Below, one piece after another: positions 33,801-43,100 of a DNA stretch of 64,000 bases. Made by a program: the position numbers and the translations under genes. Source of the stretch: Caldilineae bacterium (GTDB taxonomy: Bacteria; Chloroflexota; Anaerolineae; JAAEKA01); assembly GCA_020634555.1 (NCBI GenBank), contig JACKBK010000008.1, positions 1-64,000 of the forward strand, read 5' to 3'. The notes beneath the pieces are model-generated. The model ran no database searches. It had not been told where the DNA came from and saw nothing but the letters and a program-made list of their open reading frames with translations. Position 1 is the first letter of the stretch, and every line of letters starts with the position of its first letter.

Positions 33801-36800
33801 CCAACCGGGGGAGTTCTATGCTCAGTTGCACGTTGAACCCGCAGCGATGGGTGAGATCTATCCCCGCCTCGACGTGCCGGTGCATTTGACGGTCGTACCA
33901 GGCCCAACGATGGGCAGGGTTTCCGGCGTGGTATCGAGCGACCGACCTGGCGGGCCGTTGGCCACCGAATTGTTGATCGAAGGCAACGGAAATAGCTGGA
34001 CCACCTCGTCCGACTGGTGGACCGGCAGCTACAGCTACTGGTTGGAAGCAGGTACCTATACCCTGACGATTTCCGAGCCTGGCTATTATCCCCAAAGTGT
34101 CCAGGTAACGATCGCTGCCGGCGCGACTGCGACTCAAAACTTTGATCTGATTCTGGCTGCACCTGAGATTTCACTTGCACCCGCGGCGCTGGACGAGTCG
34201 CTGATCTTCGGCGACACAACCACCCGAACGCTGGTTGTGACCAACAGCGGCCCTGAACCGTTGAACTTTGAGGTGCGGGAGCGCGACCGGGGCATGGCGC
34301 CGTTGGTGGAACATCCTGACTTAGGGGCAAACACCGAAAATCTGGACGGAGCGCAGATCTTGTTTGATGAGTACCACGGCGGGAACCCGACCTATTACGA
34401 TGAGCTCCTTGCAGACCTGCAAGCCCTGGGCGCCACTATAGACGTCTGGTCCAGCGGTCCGATTACCTCTGCTGCACTGGAGGGCTATGACATTCTCTTC
34501 ATCGGTGACTTTGTCGATGTGGTGTATGGCTATGACGAGCTGGACGCCATTGATGCCTTCGTACGGCAGGGAGGCGGTCTCTTTGTCACTTATGAGTGCT
34601 GCGACGACACCACAGCACCGGTAGTGACCGCGATGTTTGATATCGTTTACATTGGGCGCGGCGGCACTGGCGGCGTGACCCACGACATCTATCCCCACCC
34701 GACAACACGGGATGTAGGATCGGTCTACCTGCCAAGTCCCCAGTTTTTGATGACGGCCACGGTAACAGGTACTGCCGAAATTGTACTGTACGATCTGGGC
34801 GGCGACCCCGCAGCAGCCGTCAATGAGGTAGACAACGGCAAGGTGTTTGTCATGCCCGACCAGGAGTTTTGGGATACTGTCTATAGCGAGGCTGACAACA
34901 CGCAGTTTGCCCTCAACGTCTTTGGTTGGCTCTATGGCGACGTCCCGTGGTTGTCAACGGATGTCGCGGCAGCCACTGTGGATCCTGGAAAGGCCATGAC
35001 GGTAACCGTGACCCTTGACGGCAGCGCAGTCGATGAACCAGCCATCTATTACGGCGACCTGATTCTGCCTAACAACGACCCCCTTGTCCCGTCGCCTGGT
35101 CTGCCGGTCACCTTGACGGTGCAGCCCACCGCCGATCTGGGGCGCCTGCAAGGAGTTGTTACCAGCGACCGGCCTGGCGGCCCGTTGCCCGCCAGCTTAG
35201 TGATCGAGAACAGTGCAGGAGTGACGCTGACCGTCCAAACCCTGCCATCCACCGGCGAATACCATCACTGGCTGCCTGCCGGCGGCTACACCGTCACAGC
35301 CTCATCGGCCGGGTACGTCACCCAGGTGGCATCGATCCAGGTTCCATCCGCCAGCACTGTCCAACTCGACTTTGAGCTGTTGCTCAACGCGCCAGGTGTT
35401 GCCACACTGCCCTCAGCCGTAGAACAGACTGTGGACTGGGGCGCGACCGCTACTCAGCAGATCATTGTGAGCAACGTAGGGCTGCAGGACTTCAACTTTA
35501 CGATCCTGGAAGAAAATCTTGGCATGGAAGCTGCTACCCAGAGTCCGCAGGCATTCGCTTTTGATTTTGAAAACGACACCTTCGCCAGCTTTTTCCTCGA
35601 CACGCCTGCTGATTGGACAGCCATTGCGAGCTGGCCGTTCCAGTATTTCGACGGTGGCGACTTCCGATTGAACGACTTCAGCCAACTTTACGTCATCCAC
35701 GGCGCTTACCTGTACACCTTGGACACAGCAACGGGTGAGGATGACCTCGTTGCGTACATCGGAGTTCCGTATCCTCACACTCTGGTGGGAATGACCATTG
35801 CAGCCGACGGAACCATCTACGCCGTCAGCGATTACTGGTACGGCTTCGGGCCCCATGAATCCTATCTGTGGACCATCGATCCTGACCACGGCACACCCAC
35901 CGAGATCGGCCAGATCACCAATGCCGAGTACGTCGGTGATATCGCCATCAACCTCGACGACGAGATGTACGGTGTGGATCTGGAGCAGGATGTCCTGATT
36001 CAGATCGATCCGGCTACTGGTGGCGGCACCGTCGTTGGTCCTTTGGGCCTCGACCTCTGGACCGGCACGCTGGACTTTGACGATGACAGCGGGGTGCTTT
36101 ACATGGGGACCTGGGATTACCTGTCAGGCCAGGGTTCGCTTTGGACGATGAACACAGAGACTGGAGCACCTACTGTCGTCGGCGACTTCCCCTCGGGTTA
36201 TGGGATTGCCTTTCTGGCTATCGCCGCTGACGGCCTGGTGGACATCCCCTGGTTGGCAGAAACGCCGACCAACGGCACCATCTCTGCTGGCAGCACGGCA
36301 ACTGTCGATCTGGCGTTCGATGCCCGAAGCGTCAGTGGGCCGGGTAACTACCGGGGCAACCTCCATATTGTCACCAACGATCCAATCCTGCCAGACCTGC
36401 TGGTTCCTGTCACGATGACAGTGGCGGTCGGCGCCGAGATCGGCCAGATTGAAGGAGTCGTGTCTGGTACCGGGTACTGCGATGAGGACCTGTATCCGGC
36501 AGAAGCCCAGGTGCTCATCGAATCCAGCACAGGAATGACCTGGACAGTGAGTACCGACCCGGCGACTGGACATTACTCTCAATGGGTGTTCGGCGGCGCC
36601 TACACCGTTACTGCCCAATCAGCCGGGCACGTCGCCACGACAACCACAGTGCAGGTATTGCCCGGACAGACTACGACACAAGACTTTGATCTGCGCCTCA
36701 ATGAACCTTGTCTGTCGTTTACACCGACGAGCTATAACGTGACCCTGCCCGTGGATAGCCAGCTGACTCAAACCCTGTCAATTGAGAACAACGGCGCCCG

Positions 36801-38409
36801 CGACCTGATATGGTCACTCCGCGAGACAACCGATACGCTTTTCGTCCCTCCGATTCCACCCTTTACGGGCGAGTTGCCCAATGACCCGGCTCCGCTCTCT
36901 ATCGAGCCGCTTTCCCCTGCTTCTAATCCTGACCCGGCCAGCGGCGAAAATTCCTTAGCAGCTCCGTTGTTTGGAGAGCCTGCCTACGGCCTGGACACAG
37001 GGCCGTTCAACCTGGTTCACATCCCGGACATCTCCGACCCGGGTACCTGGGACGTGCTGCCCAATGTTGGCACCTTCTACTCAGGCGGCGATCTCTGGCA
37101 CGGCGATTTCAGTAAACTGTACGCCCTCGACTATTACACCAACGAGTTTGTCACCCTTGACCTGGCCACCGGCGATCGTACTGTGATTGGCACTGCTCAT
37201 GCTCTGCCCGGTCATCACTGGACAGGGCTGACGGCGGCTACCGACGGCACTATCTACGGTGTATCCACCGAATGCAACGTTGCCTCGGCGCTGTACACCA
37301 TCAACCGGTTGACGGGCGAGGCAACGCTGGTAGGTACCAATACGTCCGCCCCTTGCCTGATCGATGTAGCCATCAACGCCCAGGGCCAGATGTATGCCGT
37401 GGACATCTCATCGGATGCGCTCTTCCAGATCGACACGACCACGGGCGCGGCTACCGCCATTGGCCTGTTGGGTTTCAACGCCAACCACGCCCAATCCCTC
37501 GACTTTGAGGAGGAGAGCGGCATCCTGTACTGGGCCGCGGCGGATGATTACAACGGCAGCCTGCGGCGGATTGACACCAGCACCGGCGCCAGTCTGCACC
37601 TCGGCTACTTCCCCAACTATACCGGCGTAGACTGTCTGTCTTTTGCCACCGGCGGCGGCGATCCGTTCTGGAGCGACGTGCCCTGGGTGAGCGAGGCGCC
37701 AACTTCAGGTGTGACGCCGGCGGACGAAAGTGTCGACGTGGACATCGTCTTTGATACCACTGGTCTCACAACAGGACAGTGCTATACGGCTGACCTCGGA
37801 CTTCTGCACGATGATCCCCAAGTTGTGCAACCGGCTCGCATACCGCTGACCCTTTGTGCGAACGAACCCTCGCCTCTTGGTGGTTCCACGATGGATGCCA
37901 GTCGGGATTGGGTCCCGCCAGGCCTTCCGGTAACGGTCACAGTGACCCTCAGCAACACCATGACCGCGCCGTTTGAACACACTCAACTGACGATTACCTT
38001 GCCTGAGGAACTGGGCGAACCGACGTGGCTTGGCGCCTCTTCCGGGAATCCCGTCTATGATCCGATCCTGCACCAGATCACATGGAACGGTGACGTAGCC
38101 TTGGACTTGCCGGAGACCGTCAGCTTCAGCAGTGTCATGTCTGCGACCATAAACGTGTGTATGGCGCCAGTTGTGGAGGCTTTCGTTGAGGATTCGCTTG
38201 GGACAACGACTCCGTTGTCCACAGCTATCAACGTGACCGTGCCCGACTGTAACTGCACCGGCAGTGTCAACATCGTCGATGTGCAGGAGATAGCCGGGCG
38301 TTGGAACACAACACCGCTTGATCCCGGTTATCATCCGCGGTTTGATCTGAACGGAGACGGCCAGATCACGGTGTTGGATCTGATCATCTCCGCTCAAGCC
38401 TGGAACTGA
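30850..38409 (+). CDS. Very large secreted subtilisin-like (S8) serine peptidase with repeat domains and dockerin-like end
   Basis: This 2,519-residue protein is preceded by AAGGAGGAG and starts with a signal peptide (KFLWLVLAIGGVFFLLNINS). A propeptide-like segment (about 55-150) precedes the catalytic domain. The triad is visible: Asp219 in VVANIDTGAF, His273 in YYGHGTGTIG, Ser458 in GGTSGASPHLAGT, plus Asn350 in NNSWGGD. After about residue 540 come carboxypeptidase-regulatory-like beta domains (GVVSSDRPGGPL and GVVTSDRPGGPL repeats), Ig-like segments, a Rossmann-like DUF4350-type segment (GYDYALIGGADFYD), and two propeller-like stretches of YTLDTATGEDD type. The last 55 residues, including LNGDGQITVLDLIISAQAWN, form a dockerin-like module as in the cytochrome at 3966. 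It should degrade extracellular protein. Confidence 0.88.
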   Translation: MFGRKLSPKFLWLVLAIGGVFFLLNINSANANDATSLLQQPVSTGAEIEDELLEVLATEGASDFLVIMAEQPDLSQADKIQDWNQRGWDVYNTLLEVATRTQAPIIAYAQDHGIKYRSFFSNNSVYLEDGNLAALEGIAQLPGVFQIRQPKTAEIQPSGQQSLITAIPAEQVSSQAGPDTFGWNLDTLDPNTGLFGMQASQVWQQYDVTGEGIVVANIDTGAFYQHVALDRQYRGNVTGNIGGPYNHDYSWYQPNFIPCGNGTFPCDADYYGHGTGTIGLMTGETPDLNKQTGVAPGAKWISCMGCDDPPYCTEEALLSCADWMLAPCAIGDDPGDPSCNPEKRPQIVNNSWGGDGCDPWFQPSVQSWVASGIFPAFAAGNAGGCGTVASPGDLPEAFGTAAHFTDGVNAYSGGPSCFFPTPTCDPAAHDIDPHVNAPTGGETPGPAQATYSALGGTSGASPHLAGTVALLWSASPGLIGQIDATYTILEQSANRDLPATSCGMPACAGPDGYPNYDLGWGYLDALSAVEMAGVGALGTLQGTVVEASAPDAPADPLADVTITAKRPDTIYSLSGQTDLSGIYTLTLPAGTYTVTADGPQHGPATISNIEVPSHTLTTLDFQLLPKGLLIGYVTDAETGDPLAASVGTAEAGPVETDPQTGYYEIYLGEGSQDVVVQANNYASQTINLNIVSGQQLQQDFALIPSLALAPTPIEATVELFGNVGLTTVITNRTSLDYNYRLTHDASRPGDEGTILLVHDETLDENPDAFAIAFDNLGYDYALIGGADFYDTTIPELLAYAAVVYTGVPEAGAEQDHIIAYLDAGGRFLLADGSFTLYFGDSRLHEVYLQALDDGHEEWAGPQIGLDIMAGLSPDISSAVVVYDSYAGPEGAGIFQAPGSNFSGIRAERAGYRAIYFSFDLNRIGARDPGDSVETDVVYRAMLWLLGYPVNDPWYSTDTLYGTIPADSSGSFASQFSAAPADGIDQPGEFYAQLHVEPAAMGEIYPRLDVPVHLTVVPGPTMGRVSGVVSSDRPGGPLATELLIEGNGNSWTTSSDWWTGSYSYWLEAGTYTLTISEPGYYPQSVQVTIAAGATATQNFDLILAAPEISLAPAALDESLIFGDTTTRTLVVTNSGPEPLNFEVRERDRGMAPLVEHPDLGANTENLDGAQILFDEYHGGNPTYYDELLADLQALGATIDVWSSGPITSAALEGYDILFIGDFVDVVYGYDELDAIDAFVRQGGGLFVTYECCDDTTAPVVTAMFDIVYIGRGGTGGVTHDIYPHPTTRDVGSVYLPSPQFLMTATVTGTAEIVLYDLGGDPAAAVNEVDNGKVFVMPDQEFWDTVYSEADNTQFALNVFGWLYGDVPWLSTDVAAATVDPGKAMTVTVTLDGSAVDEPAIYYGDLILPNNDPLVPSPGLPVTLTVQPTADLGRLQGVVTSDRPGGPLPASLVIENSAGVTLTVQTLPSTGEYHHWLPAGGYTVTASSAGYVTQVASIQVPSASTVQLDFELLLNAPGVATLPSAVEQTVDWGATATQQIIVSNVGLQDFNFTILEENLGMEAATQSPQAFAFDFENDTFASFFLDTPADWTAIASWPFQYFDGGDFRLNDFSQLYVIHGAYLYTLDTATGEDDLVAYIGVPYPHTLVGMTIAADGTIYAVSDYWYGFGPHESYLWTIDPDHGTPTEIGQITNAEYVGDIAINLDDEMYGVDLEQDVLIQIDPATGGGTVVGPLGLDLWTGTLDFDDDSGVLYMGTWDYLSGQGSLWTMNTETGAPTVVGDFPSGYGIAFLAIAADGLVDIPWLAETPTNGTISAGSTATVDLAFDARSVSGPGNYRGNLHIVTNDPILPDLLVPVTMTVAVGAEIGQIEGVVSGTGYCDEDLYPAEAQVLIESSTGMTWTVSTDPATGHYSQWVFGGAYTVTAQSAGHVATTTTVQVLPGQTTTQDFDLRLNEPCLSFTPTSYNVTLPVDSQLTQTLSIENNGARDLIWSLRETTDTLFVPPIPPFTGELPNDPAPLSIEPLSPASNPDPASGENSLAAPLFGEPAYGLDTGPFNLVHIPDISDPGTWDVLPNVGTFYSGGDLWHGDFSKLYALDYYTNEFVTLDLATGDRTVIGTAHALPGHHWTGLTAATDGTIYGVSTECNVASALYTINRLTGEATLVGTNTSAPCLIDVAINAQGQMYAVDISSDALFQIDTTTGAATAIGLLGFNANHAQSLDFEEESGILYWAAADDYNGSLRRIDTSTGASLHLGYFPNYTGVDCLSFATGGGDPFWSDVPWVSEAPTSGVTPADESVDVDIVFDTTGLTTGQCYTADLGLLHDDPQVVQPARIPLTLCANEPSPLGGSTMDASRDWVPPGLPVTVTVTLSNTMTAPFEHTQLTITLPEELGEPTWLGASSGNPVYDPILHQITWNGDVALDLPETVSFSSVMSATINVCMAPVVEAFVEDSLGTTTPLSTAINVTVPDCNCTGSVNIVDVQEIAGRWNTTPLDPGYHPRFDLNGDGQITVLDLIISAQAWN

Positions 38410-38419
38410 TCGTTTGGTT

Positions 38420-38533
38420 TTACCTGGTGCTCTCGTAGGCTACGGTCAGAATAGATTGGTTTGACACCTGAGCGGTGAGGGTTCGTGCATCGTTGAGCGT
38501 AGTTTCGCGCACTGCATCCAGCTTCTTCGGCAT
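38420..38533 (-). CDS. Possible small protein, 37 residues
   Basis: An ATG-started frame of 37 codons (MPKKLDAVRETTLNDARTL at its start) begins 10 bases after the end of the 26-codon frame at 38544-38624. No Shine-Dalgarno site is clear. It could be the second gene of a tiny operon or chance. No homologue is recognised. Confidence 0.3.
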   Translation of the reverse strand: MPKKLDAVRETTLNDARTLTAQVSNQSILTVAYESTR

Positions 38534-38543
38534 TTGTCACGAA

Positions 38544-38624
38544 CTAGACATAACGGTTGGGGTGACTCTCATACTCAGCCAGCTTGAGGGATTTTCTCCT
38601 TTCCCTTGGATTCTGCGTAGCCAT
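38544..38624 (-). CDS. Possible small basic protein or leader peptide, 26 residues
   Basis: An ATG at 38624 is preceded, 6 bases away, by AAAGGAGGT (38631-38639), one of the best ribosome-binding sites in the window. It opens a 26-codon frame (MATQNPRERRKSLKLAEYES first) rich in Arg, Lys and Glu. The region lies downstream of the tRNA-Gln terminator on the same strand. No family is recognised. Confidence 0.4.
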   Translation of the reverse strand: MATQNPRERRKSLKLAEYESHPNRYV

Positions 38625-38707
38625 CGCGTACCTCCTTTGACAGCCAGGTCGTGAATCGAGTCAGTATGTCACGGAGGGAAAAAGTCAGTAAGTCGGAAAT
38701 AAGAAAA

Positions 38708-38739
38708 GCGACTAACTGATACCGTAGTCAGCTAGTCGC
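38708..38739 (-). terminator. Terminator of tRNA-Gln
   Basis: GCGACTAACTGAT and the facing GTCAGCTAGTCGC form a stem of about 13 bp with one wobble pair. On the minus strand it is followed by TTTTCTTATTT, a T-rich run. It starts 13 bases after the tRNA 3' end. Confidence 0.7.
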
Positions 38740-38751
38740 AATCGTGGGTTT

Positions 38752-38826
38752 TGGCTGGGGAGCAGGGACTCGAACCCCAACTTACTGATCCAGAGTCAGC
38801 TGTCCTGCCAATTAGACGACTCCCCA
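38752..38826 (-). tRNA. tRNA-Gln (anticodon CTG)
   Basis: The minus-strand cloverleaf has the acceptor TGGGGAG/CTCCCCA, an anticodon stem GCTGA/TCAGT with loop CTCTGGA, so the anticodon is CTG (Gln, codon CAG), and a T arm GGGGTTCGAGTCCC. G is the discriminator, and the CCA end is encoded. The total is 75 bases. A promoter lies just upstream and a terminator downstream, so it is transcribed alone. Confidence 0.95.
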
Positions 38827-38836
38827 GTGCCACGCT

Positions 38837-38865
38837 ATTTTACACGGCTTGTGCCTGCGTGCCAA
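38837..38865 (-). promoter_or_regulatory. Promoter of tRNA-Gln
   Basis: Read on the minus strand, TTGGCA and TAAAAT are 17 bases apart. The -10 box ends 10 bases before the tRNA 5' end. Confidence 0.65.
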
Positions 38866-39090
38866 ATTCTGGCCTTCCTTGCCTGTTAGCTTAGGCTGCT
38901 TGCTGCAAATATTTGCCCGCAAACACGACATTGGAATTGACGAAGTAGGCAGTCCGTGTTATAACATGTCCTGTTACGAATGCGCGGTCTGTCGATCGTT
39001 CTTCACTGGTCGAGGGGCCGCATTCGCGATAATGATATGGATGTTAACAAAGCGGAAGCAATTTCAAACCACACAAGGAGGCAATCACGA

Positions 39091-40308
39091 ATGTTCCGCA
39101 CTAAATTGTTTCGGATGGCACTGATAGTGACCATCCTTGCAGCGCTGGTGGCCGTGCCTATGGCAGTTGGCGCTCAGATGGAAAACGGGCTGACCGTCGA
39201 GGAAGGAGCGACGCTCAGCGGTACGGTGGACATCACAGGCTATGCAGCCGGCGACAACTTCTTGCGCTGGGACCTGCACCTCTTCCCCGGCGGCGATGAC
39301 AGCGCCAAGACCTGGGTAGCAAGCGGCGATGACCAGGGCGATATCAGTGTATCGTTGGATACGACTCAGTATCTCGATGGCGATTATGTACTCAGCCTGC
39401 GTGTTGTTGATGCCACCACCGGCAACTACACCGAGTACCTGGTGCCGGTCACCATCGCCAATGCTGGGCCGGGACGGCAGCTGAAACTCCTGCCGCCGGG
39501 CGTCGAGCCTAATGGCATACCGTTGCTGGCCACGGTTGCCATGACCGATATGGTTGCCATGACCGACACCGTTGAAGGCACCTGCTGGCCTGCTGAACCC
39601 TGCAACACCGGTCACAGCTTCGATCTTGGGGACAGCGTGGATGTCAGCGGCAGTCACAGTGTTCAGCTACGCCGTACCACGTCAACTTCGTCAAGTGGCG
39701 GGTGGATCTCCTGCCCTACAGCGTGCCGATGATACCCTCGCCCCTTACGGCGGGATTACGGTAACCTGAAGTGGTGGACACTACCAGCTATCCTGACGGC
39801 GACCATCAGCTTCGGTTGCGTGGTCAACGACACGGGCAACTATCGGGTGCTTCTCCGACGTGACCGTCGCCAATGGCGCCGGTGAGAAACCGTTGCCGAG
39901 GTCGTTGCCACTCCGGCTGACCGAAACCGCGACTGCCACGGCTACCCCGACCACGACCACCACAGTTGCTGCTCCTGGGGCGACAACTGCACCAGCCGAG
40001 ACAGCAGCTATGAGCCAATGGTCTGGACGTCGAAGAGGAAGCGACGCCTCAGTGGCACGGTGGATATCACCGGCTATACGGCGGGCGACAACTTCAAGCG
40101 CTGGGACGTGCATGTGTTTCCCCGGCGGCGATGACAGCGGAAAAGATCTGGGTCGCCAGCGGTGAGGATCCGGAGAGGTAAACCGTTTCCCCTTGACACC
40201 CTCAATTACATCGACGGCGAGTATGTCTTGAGCCTGCGGGTTGTGAACGATCACGAACAGCTACACCCGGTATCTCGTTCAGTCATGTTCGCCAACACTG
40301 CCACATAG
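39091..40308 (+). pseudogene. Secreted repeat protein broken by frameshifts
   Basis: AAGGAGG and an ATG at 39091 start a clean frame with a signal peptide (LIVTILAALVAVPMAVGAQ). A first beta domain contains VDITGYAAGDNFLRWDLHLF, FPGGDD and DGDYVLSLRVVDATTGNY. The open frame runs to 39732. Beyond about 39640 the same domain recurs twice, but spread over different frames. The third copy has GTVDITGYTAGDNFKRWDVH, then one extra C in a C-run shifts FPGGDD out of frame, and the last part (DGEYVLSLRVVNDH) is in another frame. The ancestral protein thus had about three Ig-like repeats and ended near 40308. It may be a real pseudogene or carry sequencing indels. Confidence 0.75.
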
Positions 40309-40400
40309 CAGCAAAATTTCAGAAGTAGATCGACACCCCAGGCTGATTTTTCCTGGGGAATTGTTTTGGATCCTGAATTACCACCGCAGCCGGTTGGCCC

Positions 40401-40442
40401 TTGACAAAACGTTTGGATTATAATTGTATTGCCCAAACGTTT
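40401..40442 (+). promoter_or_regulatory. Promoter with two LacI-type operators upstream of the broken regulator
   Basis: TTGACA (40401-40406) overlaps CAAAACGTTTGG, and a second CCAAACGTTTTTGG lies at 40433-40446. Both hold the 8-base palindrome AAACGTTT (40407-40414, 40435-40442), the central-CG form typical of LacI-family operators; their centres are 28 bases apart. A -10 could be TTGTAT at 40424 (17-base spacer). TATAAT at 40419 would give only 12. This suggests autoregulation by the LacI-type gene below. Confidence 0.6.
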
Positions 40443-40487
40443 TTGGAAAGTGACTTCCACACGAACAAGTATTCGGAAGAAGCAACG

Positions 40488-41486
40488 ATGCCCTTACGCT
40501 TGAAGGATCTGGCTGCTGAGTTGAATCTATCGGTACACCGTCTCCCGTGCGCTGGCCGATTTACGACGATGTCTGCGGACGCAGGCGTGAAAAACGCCAG
40601 GCTGCTGAGGCTATGGGCTATGTGCCGGATATCACCGCTCAGCGCCTTCGGGGACAGCGAAAGAACGCCTGGGATTCATCATACCATCGGTCCCTTCTCC
40701 GATCCTTTCTTTAGCGAAATCCTGGCTGGCATTGGCAATGAGACAGGCCGTCAGGGATATGATCTCTTGATCTCGACGGTGGCGCGGTCCCCAGGAACTG
40801 GAAGTTTATCACCGCTATGTGTTTGGCCGGCGCGTGGACGGCTTCTGGCGGTGCGGACTCGCGTCAGGATCAACGACTGGCATTCTGATCGAGAACAACT
40901 TCCCCGTGGTTGCCTTTGGGCGTACCGAGAGCTGCCATTAACTTTCCCTGGATGAACGTGGATGGCGCTCATGGGTTGCACCTGGTCGTGGATCATTTGG
41001 TGCAATTGGGCCATCGCCGCATTCTTGCACCGCTCGCCCGAAGAAGCGCTCATGTTTAACGGGCGCTGGCGAGGTTTGAAGACGCTCTGGCCCGTTAGGG
41101 TGTACCGTCGTTGCCGATCTGATCAGACATGGTGATCTGCTACACAAGCCAGTGGTTTTCGATTGGGCGGCGACCTTTTTGGACTTGGCGGAGCCTCACT
41201 GCCGTTGTCAGCGGGAATGACCTCATGGCTCTGGGCGTGATGGCTGCTGCTCAAGGCGCAACAGCATGGAAGTTGAGCGAGACCTCTCCGTGATCGGTTT
41301 CGATGCACGTCACGTCCTCGGAGCCTCACACCCTCTTCGACCACTGTCCGCCAGCCGATCTATCACATTGCTACCACCATCACCGATATGTTGATCAAGA
41401 TTTTGAAGGACGAGCCCTTGCAAGAACGGCAACGCTTGGTTGCGCCCGAACTTGTCCTACGCGAGTCCACCGGTCCTTTGTTATAG
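40488..41486 (+). pseudogene. LacI-family transcriptional regulator broken by frameshifts
   Basis: Translated in changing frames, the segment gives a LacI regulator. MPLRLKDLAAELNLSV begins the DNA-binding helices. Then come SRALADYDDV, KNAAEAMGYVPDITAQRLR, FIIPSVPSPFFSEILAGIGNE (the read-through lacks one base), VVAFGRTES, HLVVDHLVQLGHRRIL, and the usual ending LKDEPLQERQRLVAPELVLR-ESTG before the TAG at 41486. At least six indels break it. It lies directly upstream of the sugar importer at 41606, which it would have controlled together with the AAACGTTT operators. It is either inactive or damaged by sequencing error. Confidence 0.8.
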
Positions 41487-41605
41487 CGACTACGAAAGGA
41501 GGAGATTTTCCCTGCAAACGAATGAAGGTTGGGATTCCGTTCAACCCCTCATGCCAGTTCCCATCTGGTAACCCTGTTTTTCAGACCTCTTTAAGGAGGA
41601 GGACA

Positions 41606-43063
41606 ATGACCCGTAAACCACTCTATTTGCTCATAGCATTGCTCTTGCTGGCTAGCTTTGTAGTCAGCGCTTGTGGCTCGGCGGCCACACCGGCGCCCGC
41701 GGCGCAGCCCGCGGATCAGGCAACCGAGGCGCCCGCAGAAGAACCGGCCGCGGCGGCTCCTGTGGCTGGCAAGTCGATCCTTTTCTGGAGCACTGAAACC
41801 CAGCCCGAGCGCGTCGCCAAGACTCGTGAGATCCTCGACGCCTTCACCGCCAAGTCAGGCATCAACGTGGAGATTGTGCCCGTGGACGAGGGACAGTTGC
41901 CTCAGCTTCTGACAGCGTCAGCAGCGGCCAATACCCTGCCTGACGTGATGTTCTTCCCCCTGGACTATGCCATCGGCTGGGCCGAGCAGGGCATCCTGGA
42001 CACCGAGATTGCCAAGGAAGTTATCGATAGCCTTGATCCGGCCACCTTTGGCGCGGGCGGTCTGGCCATGGTGGCTTATGAGGATGGCTACGCGGCAGTG
42101 CCGTCGGACGGCTGGGGTCAGTTGCTGATCTATCGCACCGACATGTTCGAGAAGGCCGGTCTGGAGGTTCCTGACAGCTACGACAAGATCAAGGCGGCAG
42201 CGGAAGCGCTGAACGATCCCGCCAACAACATCTTCGGCATTACCGCCGCCAACGATGTGGCCGTCTTCACCCAGCAGACCTTTGAGCATATCGCACTGGC
42301 CAACAACTGCCAGATGGTGGACGACTCCGGCGCTGTCGTCATCGACTCGCCTGAGTGTATCGCCGCCATCAACTTCTACAACGACCTGGAGACCAACTAT
42401 TCTCCGGCTGGCCAGCAGGACGTGGCCAGCACCCGCGCCACCTTCTTTGCTGGGCAGGCTGGGATGATCATCTGGTCGCCCTTCATCCTCGACGAGATGT
42501 GCGGGCTGCGCGACAATGCCTTCCCCACCTGCCCTGAGTGCGCGGATGATCCGGCCTTCCTGGCCAAGAACACCGGCTTCGTTCCCACGTTCATCGGCCC
42601 GGACAGCGCCGAACCGGCCCAGTACGGCCAGTTCAGCAACATGGGCATTTCTGCCACTGCTGACAAGGAAGCAGCCAAGCAATTCCTTGACTTCTGGTTC
42701 AACGAGGGATACCTGGACTGGCTGTCGGTCTCGCCCGAAGGCAAGCTGCCGATGCGGTCAGGCACTCCTGAAGAGCCGACCAAGTTTATCGATGGCTGGA
42801 AGACTCTGGAGACCGGCGTGGATCGCAAGGCCCAGCTGGGATCCTGCTACGGCGACGACGTGATCAACACCATCATCGAGGGTGTTGCCGGCATGGATCG
42901 CTGGGGCTTCAAGCAGGGCCAGGGCGCGCTGGTACAGGCTGTCTACCAGGCGCTGCCGGTGCCGCGGCTGCTGAACGATGTGCTCAACGGCGCCAGCACG
43001 CCTGAAGAGGCTGCTGCGGATATGAAGGCCGAGATCGAAGAGCTGCAAAGCTCGATGCAGTAA
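41606..43063 (+). CDS. Sugar ABC transporter substrate-binding lipoprotein (family 1)
   Basis: The protein has 485 residues from the ATG at 41606, preceded by AAGGAGGAGG. The frame is open upstream, but that stretch is the broken LacI gene. A lipoprotein signal (LLLLASFVVSAC, Cys23) and an Ala/Pro-rich linker are followed by a family 1 binding domain: ILFWSTETQPERVAKTREIL, LPDVMFFPLDYAIGWAEQG, and FFAGQAGMIIWSPFILDEMC. It binds an oligosaccharide or glucoside outside the membrane and feeds the two permeases that follow. A strong hairpin separates it from them. No ATPase gene is in this cluster, so a shared MsmK/MalK-like ATPase elsewhere is likely. Confidence 0.92.
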   Translation: MTRKPLYLLIALLLLASFVVSACGSAATPAPAAQPADQATEAPAEEPAAAAPVAGKSILFWSTETQPERVAKTREILDAFTAKSGINVEIVPVDEGQLPQLLTASAAANTLPDVMFFPLDYAIGWAEQGILDTEIAKEVIDSLDPATFGAGGLAMVAYEDGYAAVPSDGWGQLLIYRTDMFEKAGLEVPDSYDKIKAAAEALNDPANNIFGITAANDVAVFTQQTFEHIALANNCQMVDDSGAVVIDSPECIAAINFYNDLETNYSPAGQQDVASTRATFFAGQAGMIIWSPFILDEMCGLRDNAFPTCPECADDPAFLAKNTGFVPTFIGPDSAEPAQYGQFSNMGISATADKEAAKQFLDFWFNEGYLDWLSVSPEGKLPMRSGTPEEPTKFIDGWKTLETGVDRKAQLGSCYGDDVINTIIEGVAGMDRWGFKQGQGALVQAVYQALPVPRLLNDVLNGASTPEEAAADMKAEIEELQSSMQ

Positions 43064-43100
43064 CACCTGCCATCCTGACCTGTACTGAGCAGATACACAT

